A DNA stretch of 11,597 bases from an uncultured Catenibacterium sp. (GTDB taxonomy: Bacteria > Bacillota_I > Bacilli_A > Erysipelotrichales > Coprobacillaceae): assembly GCA_900764725.1 (NCBI GenBank), contig CAAFPB010000405.1:1-11597 (forward strand), read 5' to 3'. Of this stretch, positions 6,146-11,597 are shown piece after piece. A program made the translations under genes and the position numbers. The stretch's first letter is position 1. Every line of letters begins with the position of its first letter. The notes below the pieces were generated by a model, which worked only from the letters and a program-made list of their open reading frames with translations, did no database searches and was not told where the DNA came from.

Positions 6146-7040
6146 ATCTGTCATAGCTAAGATAATGGCTGATTCTGACGCATCAGAGGTTCGTAATAGA
6201 ATATCAGATATACGAGAATGGATCTTTGAGGCTATTGAGAAGATTGGTGCTCCAATGTAGTATATTAGAAAAGAGTCTGGTGTAGATGAGCCGTTACTCA
6301 AACTTATAGATTACCAAGTGCCAATCCCTGATGATCTTATCCATTTAGATACTGTAGCATATTCTAACACGCCTAATGGTCCGTGGATACCTGCTAGAAA
6401 AGATACTTCGGATATACACCGGTTTAAACATGGTATTGTACATAAACCTGAATATGTGTATATTCCGCATGACAATGCAAATAAGACAATACCTGATAAG
6501 ATACGAGTTGCTCCTGAACATCAGGATCCTGCACACAAACTTATAACATCTCAATCTCAGTTGTTAACTATGAATGGTCATAAAGCATTTCATCAGTTAG
6601 CACGTAATATATAGAGTAGTCCTACGTATTTTATTAAGCCAGGATGGATCGTTAGTAATAAAAGAGACGGTTTTATTAAGCTTGTATACAAATCTATCGC
6701 AACAGATGAACGTGGATACCCTCTTATACCAGACAATGCAGCTTATCAAGAAGCTATTTATTGGTACGTAATGATGAAGCTAGCATTCCCTAAGTTTATG
6801 AAAGGTAAGCTTGGAGGTCGTAGTGTATATGATAATAGAGTTGCTTATACTCATATACAGCAACAGTGGGCTTATTATAGAGAACAAGCTTATGCTGAAG
6901 CTATGATGCCAACACAAGATGATCTAAGATCGATAAAGAATGATTGGCTTAGGTTAATACCGGATATTGATGCAGACGATTATTTCTTCAAACCCACTGG
7001 CGATAGAGAATTAACTTATAACGATAGCTATTATGACTAA
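6120..7040 (+). CDS. P22 gp4-like connector / tail ring protein
   Basis: This encodes 306 residues from ATG 6120 (26-base overlap with the previous gene) to TAA 7038-7040. TAG 6258 (codon 47) and 6612 (codon 165) are read as Gln. The start is supported by the motif that follows at once: YVKCESVIAKIM...SDIREWIFEAIEKIGAPMQYI. This has the look of P22 gp4 / T7 tail-tubular connector proteins as found in crAss-like phages. Later segments fit too: LIDYQVPIPDDLIHLDTVAY (about 61-80), GFIKLVYKSIATDERGYPLIPD (about 183-204), and an Ala/Tyr-rich helix (AYQEAIYWYVMMKLAF). The C-terminal helix is AYTHIQQQWAYYREQAYAEAM, followed by a SIKNDWLRLIPD ending. The family links the portal to the tail barrel. 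Its place directly before the gp10-like gene is the usual crAss-like order. Role inferred from family; confidence in the family is good. Confidence 0.75.
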
Positions 7041-10000
7041 TACAAATACTCAATAGGTAAACATGTTTTCTGGTGGTATAGATACTGATACTTCAGACAT
7101 GTTTATTGATAAGAATAGATACCGCATGGCTAAGAACTTGAGGTTTGTAACAGACACTCAGTCTAGTGGCGGAGAATTACATGCGGTACAAGGATTTAAG
7201 CCTGTACTCAAAGGCTTATTGCCAAACGTTATTGCAACAACTGTTGTACGTAATCTAGGTGTTATTGTATAGAAAACGCCTAATGATGACGAGTCAAAAT
7301 GGTGTGTTAAGACATTTGACAACAACAAACCGATTTAGCTAAAAACAGTCTTCTTATGTAAAGAAGAGATTGGCTCAGATAAACCCAGTGTATTAGGGTT
7401 ATACGAAACAAATAAGATCTGTAAGCTATATATTGCAGATGGAGTACATCCATTGATGATTATAGACTTACTCCCTAAAAAAGAAGTAGTTCCTGTTAAC
7501 ATAGATGAAGTTGCGATATACTCATCTGTTGTGTTAAACAAACCTATTATCAACGGGTTTACATCTGGATCTCTTAAATCAGGATGTGTATCGTATGCAT
7601 ATAGATTGTATGGATTATATGGTCCTGGAACAGAGATGTCTATACCAACAAGACAACTTCAGATCCCAGAGAAACCATTATCTGGAAATTAGTTGAAGGG
7701 TGCTAAGAGTGATTACGCAACAGGATGCGGAGTATCAATAACATGTAATTTAGACAATCCTGTTCCTGATAAATTTGATCACATTCTTATATACAGAATA
7801 TCATATCAGGTACAAGGACAACTTCCGTTAGTAGAGCTCATATACGATGGTAAGCGTACTGGTAATAGCGTAAAGTTCATAGACTCTGGTCAGAAAGCTC
7901 TTGGTACATTAACACTGGAGGAATACAACAGTGTATCTGGAAATCATATTATCCCCAAGATCATTGAATCTAAGAACGATTATTTGTTTTCTGGAAACAT
8001 TAAAGAACAGCAACACGATTTGTTTGAAGACTATGACACACGAGCATACTCATTCAATCCTATTGGTATTGCTTACTTATATGATGCGTCTGGTATAAAT
8101 AAGATCAATGTGACAAGCTCTACGTATGACACTGTTAAACCTACTGGAGACTGTTTCAATAAGTACAACGATATGTCAACAGAACCTCTTGATGATCGCT
8201 ATAATTATATAGACGGAGATGGTTCTTATTGTAGATACGACATAGATAAGTACTATGGTGGTACTGGTGTTAATATATCTTGGAGGTTCGTAACAGCATC
8301 ATTAGTTGGAGATGCAAATGTATCTGTGCTATCAACAGATCCTAAATGGGGAAATGATGGTATTGGTACTAGTTCTATATGTATCGATAAGAATACCAAT
8401 AAGAGTACTGATGTTACAAAACCTGTTGTATGTGAATATTTAAAATATCACAATGATAACAGCTCTGAAAATGCACAATATGATACATCTGAATATGTTA
8501 GTGTTAGCTCAAGTTTATCGTATTCTGATGCAAAGACATCTATGTTATTCAGATCATTAAGACGGGATGAGTTATATAGATACGGTATTGTGTTATATCA
8601 TAAGAACGGATCTGCATCTAACGTTAAATGGATTGCTGATATACGTACGCCTAATATAACATGGGATGGTTGTGAAACATTCTATGCTCGTGGTAAAAAT
8701 GGAAATAATCCAGAAGATCTTATTGTGAGACCATTGGGAATTGAGTTTGATGTACGCAATCTGCCGGAAGACTGTGTTGGATACGAGATTGTTAGATGTC
8801 AACGTAAAGAGTCTGATATAGCAACAATATCACAAGGAGTTATATCAAGGCCTATTGCTGAACAATATTCACCAGGGCTTGCATCAAGACCGACTACAGC
8901 TGGTTCTACAGTATATACGCCAAGTGGATTTATAACAACGAATCGATATTGGACTGGTAATGATGCTTATGCTAGAGTACATAGTGATGCAAATAGCTCT
9001 GGCTGGGAAGCTGATAATTTTGAAAATAACACAATATATCAGTTTATATCACCTGAAGTATCTTATTTGAAAGGATCTATAAAGGATTTTGATAACAACA
9101 CATCTTTATCCCTAAACCCTGTAAAATATATATTTGGAGCAAGTTCTACAACCCTTGGAAATACGTACAACCAATATAAAACAAGCCTTGCGTATGGTGG
9201 TAAGAAGTATCGTGGTATATATCCATCTGCTGGTAATGGTAGGTTTGCTTGCGGCTACGACACATTCGTACAATCTGATAATGGGCAGAGTCCTGTGTAC
9301 AAGACTCTAAGCAGAGAGGATGTTGATGCTAATGCTAAGTCTAATGTGTTATTCCCAACGCTTTGTTGTAAAAAAGATGGTATTGATATTGTAAACTCAT
9401 TATATAAGTTCAGATCATCATTTGAGGAATCTAGAGAAGGTATTTTGGCATCAGAAGCTGGTCGTGATGACATTAGTACAGATGCAGAGGGCAAACACGG
9501 ACAATATACAGGTGTAACTCCATCACACGGGAATATATATATAAATAAAGGTACTCTTAGTAGAGGTGTCTCATGGGTATCGTCTACTGGAGATGAAAGC
9601 AATGTTACCAACGGTGGTTTCCAAACTGTACGAGATGCTACATATATGTACGTAAAACTATATGAACAAAGTTCTAATGTTTGGTCACGTGTACATAATG
9701 CGAATCATATTGGGCAAGCTGGATATATTAAAGACGATAAAGCTATTGGATACATACCTGTATATAGAAGAATCACCAACAGTCTTAAGTTCTCCGTAAA
9801 AGACTCTGTAATACCAAAAGAGTTTAGCTGGGATGATTATGCATCACGAATCAAAGATACTGCAAACTGGACTAAATCGTTCAATGATAAAATAGATGCT
9901 ATTGGTAATACGAACTATTGCAATTATGTATCTGGTGGTGGATTCTCTCAAAACCTAGAAGCTAAAGATGGTGATAATTTCGTACGAGATTGTTAGTTAT

Positions 10001-11597
10001 ATGGTCCTGGAGGATCATGCATGTTGTTACAGATAGATCCGTACGATAATTATTTAGATAATGTGTCATACGATAAAACTGTTCCAAATCCTGAAACACA
10101 GATCTTGTTTGATACATTTGGAACATCAAATGCTGTAAATAGCAGACCGTTTACTGTTCCAGGATATGATCCGAATGAGCCTAGTGAACCAGGTTCTGAA
10201 GATCTATATACCATCACAGGTTTTTCATCTAATGAGTCATTCAATGGTGTACCATTAGTCGTTAAACCTGAGAGCTTAGTGGGTACGTTCTTGTGTAATC
10301 TAAGAAAGAATATTATTCCTTATGGTGGTTATTCTGCTGTAGATAGATCTCTCAACACATACTGTAGTTACGGCAATTACTTCAAGAAAGATGATACAAA
10401 CACTAAGCATGTGATCTTCGATGGAGATTGTTATATACAACCGTTTGAGTATGTAAGTATGCATAAACAAGCAAATCCTGAATATCTTATCATGAAGACT
10501 ATGATGGTTGTTTACGCAATACCTGTCGAAACAAATATCAACTTAGCTTATACGTATGGACATGAGCTTAGTAGGAATCTTGGAGATTGGAAGACGACTC
10601 TGTCTCAAATACAACCTGCTAACGTGATGAATAAATATACTCAAACAACTCCTATGTATTAGTATAACAGTGCTTATTCTATTGATCCAACGGCTAAACA
10701 ATATGCAGCACAATCTATAGAAGATGTATCTGATACTGTTGACACTAGAGTTGTTTACGCTGGGCCTAAGTAGAATGGAGAACGTATAGACAGTTGGAGT
10801 AAGTTTCAAGCATCTAATTATATAGATGTTGATTCTAAGTATGGACAACTTACTCAACTAAAAAGCTTCCATAATCAGTTGTTATTCTGGCAAGAAAATG
10901 CATTTGGTGTACTATCTGTAAATGAACGAGTGTAGATTACTGATGATAGTAATATGCCGTTGATGCTTGGTACTGGTGGTGTATTGCAAAGATACGATTA
11001 CGTATTAACAACAAATGGTATGAAAGCTGGTCAATATGCAGATACTCAATCAGATAGTGCGGTATACTGGTTTGATAATGATAGAAGGGAATTATGCTCA
11101 TATACTCAAAATGGAAGTACATCATTATCTAAGGCAAAACAAATACAGAATCTTATGAATGTAAGCACACTCAACTATGAACCTGTTGTTACGTATGATA
11201 AGAAATTTAACGAGGTGCTATTCAATGTTACAGATACTGGAGCTGTTGTATACAGTGAGCAAGCACAATCATTCACAGGTTTATACACAATACCTATGAA
11301 AGCAGCATTGTCATTCTAGAGTGATTTGTACTTTACAGACGATACGATGTATAAGTGGAATGAAGATGGAGGTAACCTTGGTCATTCTCTTAAGTATGTC
11401 GTAAATGATAACAGTAGCTATGTGAAGATATTTGATAATGCTGAGTTTGGTGCTTAGACAAACGATGAGTATAATAATATGAAATTGACATTCAGCACAA
11501 AAGTTGGTACCGGCACATTAACAAAAGACGATATAACGAATAGAGAATATTCGTATAGATACGCAATCCCAAGGGCAGATCGGAAGAGCACACGTCT
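7033..11597 (+). CDS. Tail stabilisation ('muzzle') protein, P22 gp10-like, 3' partial
   Basis: The frame is open from ATG 7033 (8-base overlap with the previous stop, ATGACTAA) to the window end, with at least 1,514 codons of phage sequence. Ten TAG codons are read as Gln (7054, 7270, 7336, 7690, 9994, 10660, 10771, 10933, 11317, 11455). ATG 7063 would avoid the first, but 7033 gives the QQVNMFSGGIDTDTSDM start that I expect of this family. Typical segments are NRYRMAKNLRF (about 28-38), RPLGIEFDVRNLPEDCVGYEIVRCQR (about 566-591) and LGTGGVLQRYDYV...YWFDNDRRELC (about 1312-1355). P22 gp10 has 472 residues; crAss-like versions are far larger and form the distal tail nozzle. The protein is mostly predicted beta with many Asn, Gly, Ser and Tyr, and has no TM. 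The true C-terminus is missing, and the final residues (from about 11577) come from adapter sequence. Confidence 0.8.
11577..11597 (+). other. Illumina TruSeq adapter remnant (artefact)
   Basis: The last 21 bases begin AGATCGGAAGAGC and continue as ACACGTCT, the start of the common TruSeq read-1 adapter. This is untrimmed sequencing adapter at a contig end, not phage DNA. Genuine sequence ends at about 11576; a base or two of the junction could belong to either. Confidence 0.95.

Noticed and set aside
7063..10953. A series of separate ORFs (7063-7272, 7453-7692, 7693-9996, 10021-10662, 10954-11319)
   Set aside because: All lie in one frame, are separated only by TAG, and together form the muzzle protein; they are not pseudogene fragments.
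1..11597. CRISPR arrays, tRNA genes, insertion sequences, diversity-generating retroelement repeats
   Set aside because: I looked for regular repeats, cloverleaf-like segments, transposase motifs and template/variable repeat pairs and saw none. In particular, the suppressor tRNA needed for TAG is not in this window.

Overview
The window is a single-strand (+), tightly packed tail and lysis module of a tailed phage. It most likely belongs to the crAss-like phages (order Crassvirales), which infect gut Bacteroidota. Three things support this. Its proteins recall crAss-like tail ring proteins and a very large P22 gp10-like tail stabilisation ('muzzle') protein. A P22 gp4-like connector protein lies directly upstream of the muzzle gene. 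TAG is used as a sense codon, almost certainly glutamine, as in several crAss-like lineages. Every gene that ends here stops at TAA (7) or TGA (3), while 26 TAG triplets lie in frame inside eight of the eleven genes. Read with the standard code, the region looks like broken short ORFs with gaps; with TAG=Gln it resolves into eleven contiguous genes with almost no non-coding DNA. No homology search was possible, so family names rest on recalled sequence patterns.

Layout. 2-331: C-terminal part of a ring/connector-type protein. 318-1022: a second ring-type protein. 1094-2146: a structural protein with a tail-tube-like domain, rich in CAG and other codons typical of high expression, followed by a strong intrinsic terminator (2157-2195). 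2208-3638: an Ig-like (Big2-type) virion protein, a candidate fibre or adhesin. 3625-4982: a putative lysis cassette made of a DUF5675-like protein, a two-TM holin-like protein and an N-anchored coiled-coil spanin-like protein. 4984-7040: three tail/neck genes, ending with the gp4-like protein. 7033 to the end: the muzzle protein, more than 1,500 codons and truncated by the contig end. Genes from 3625 onward overlap or abut by a few bases and probably form one late transcript. The only intergenic gaps are 71 and 61 bases.

How it fits together. The ring, tube-like, gp4-like and gp10-like proteins would build the short tail, the Ig-domain protein would touch the host surface, and the three middle genes would open the cell. 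TAG use is very uneven. The spanin-like gene uses TAG for 7 of its 11 glutamines, while the tube-like gene uses it for 0 of 9. This pattern fits the idea that recoding delays lysis and late assembly until a suppressor tRNA is available; that tRNA is not in this window.

The last 21 bases (11577-11597) match the start of the Illumina TruSeq adapter and are not phage sequence.
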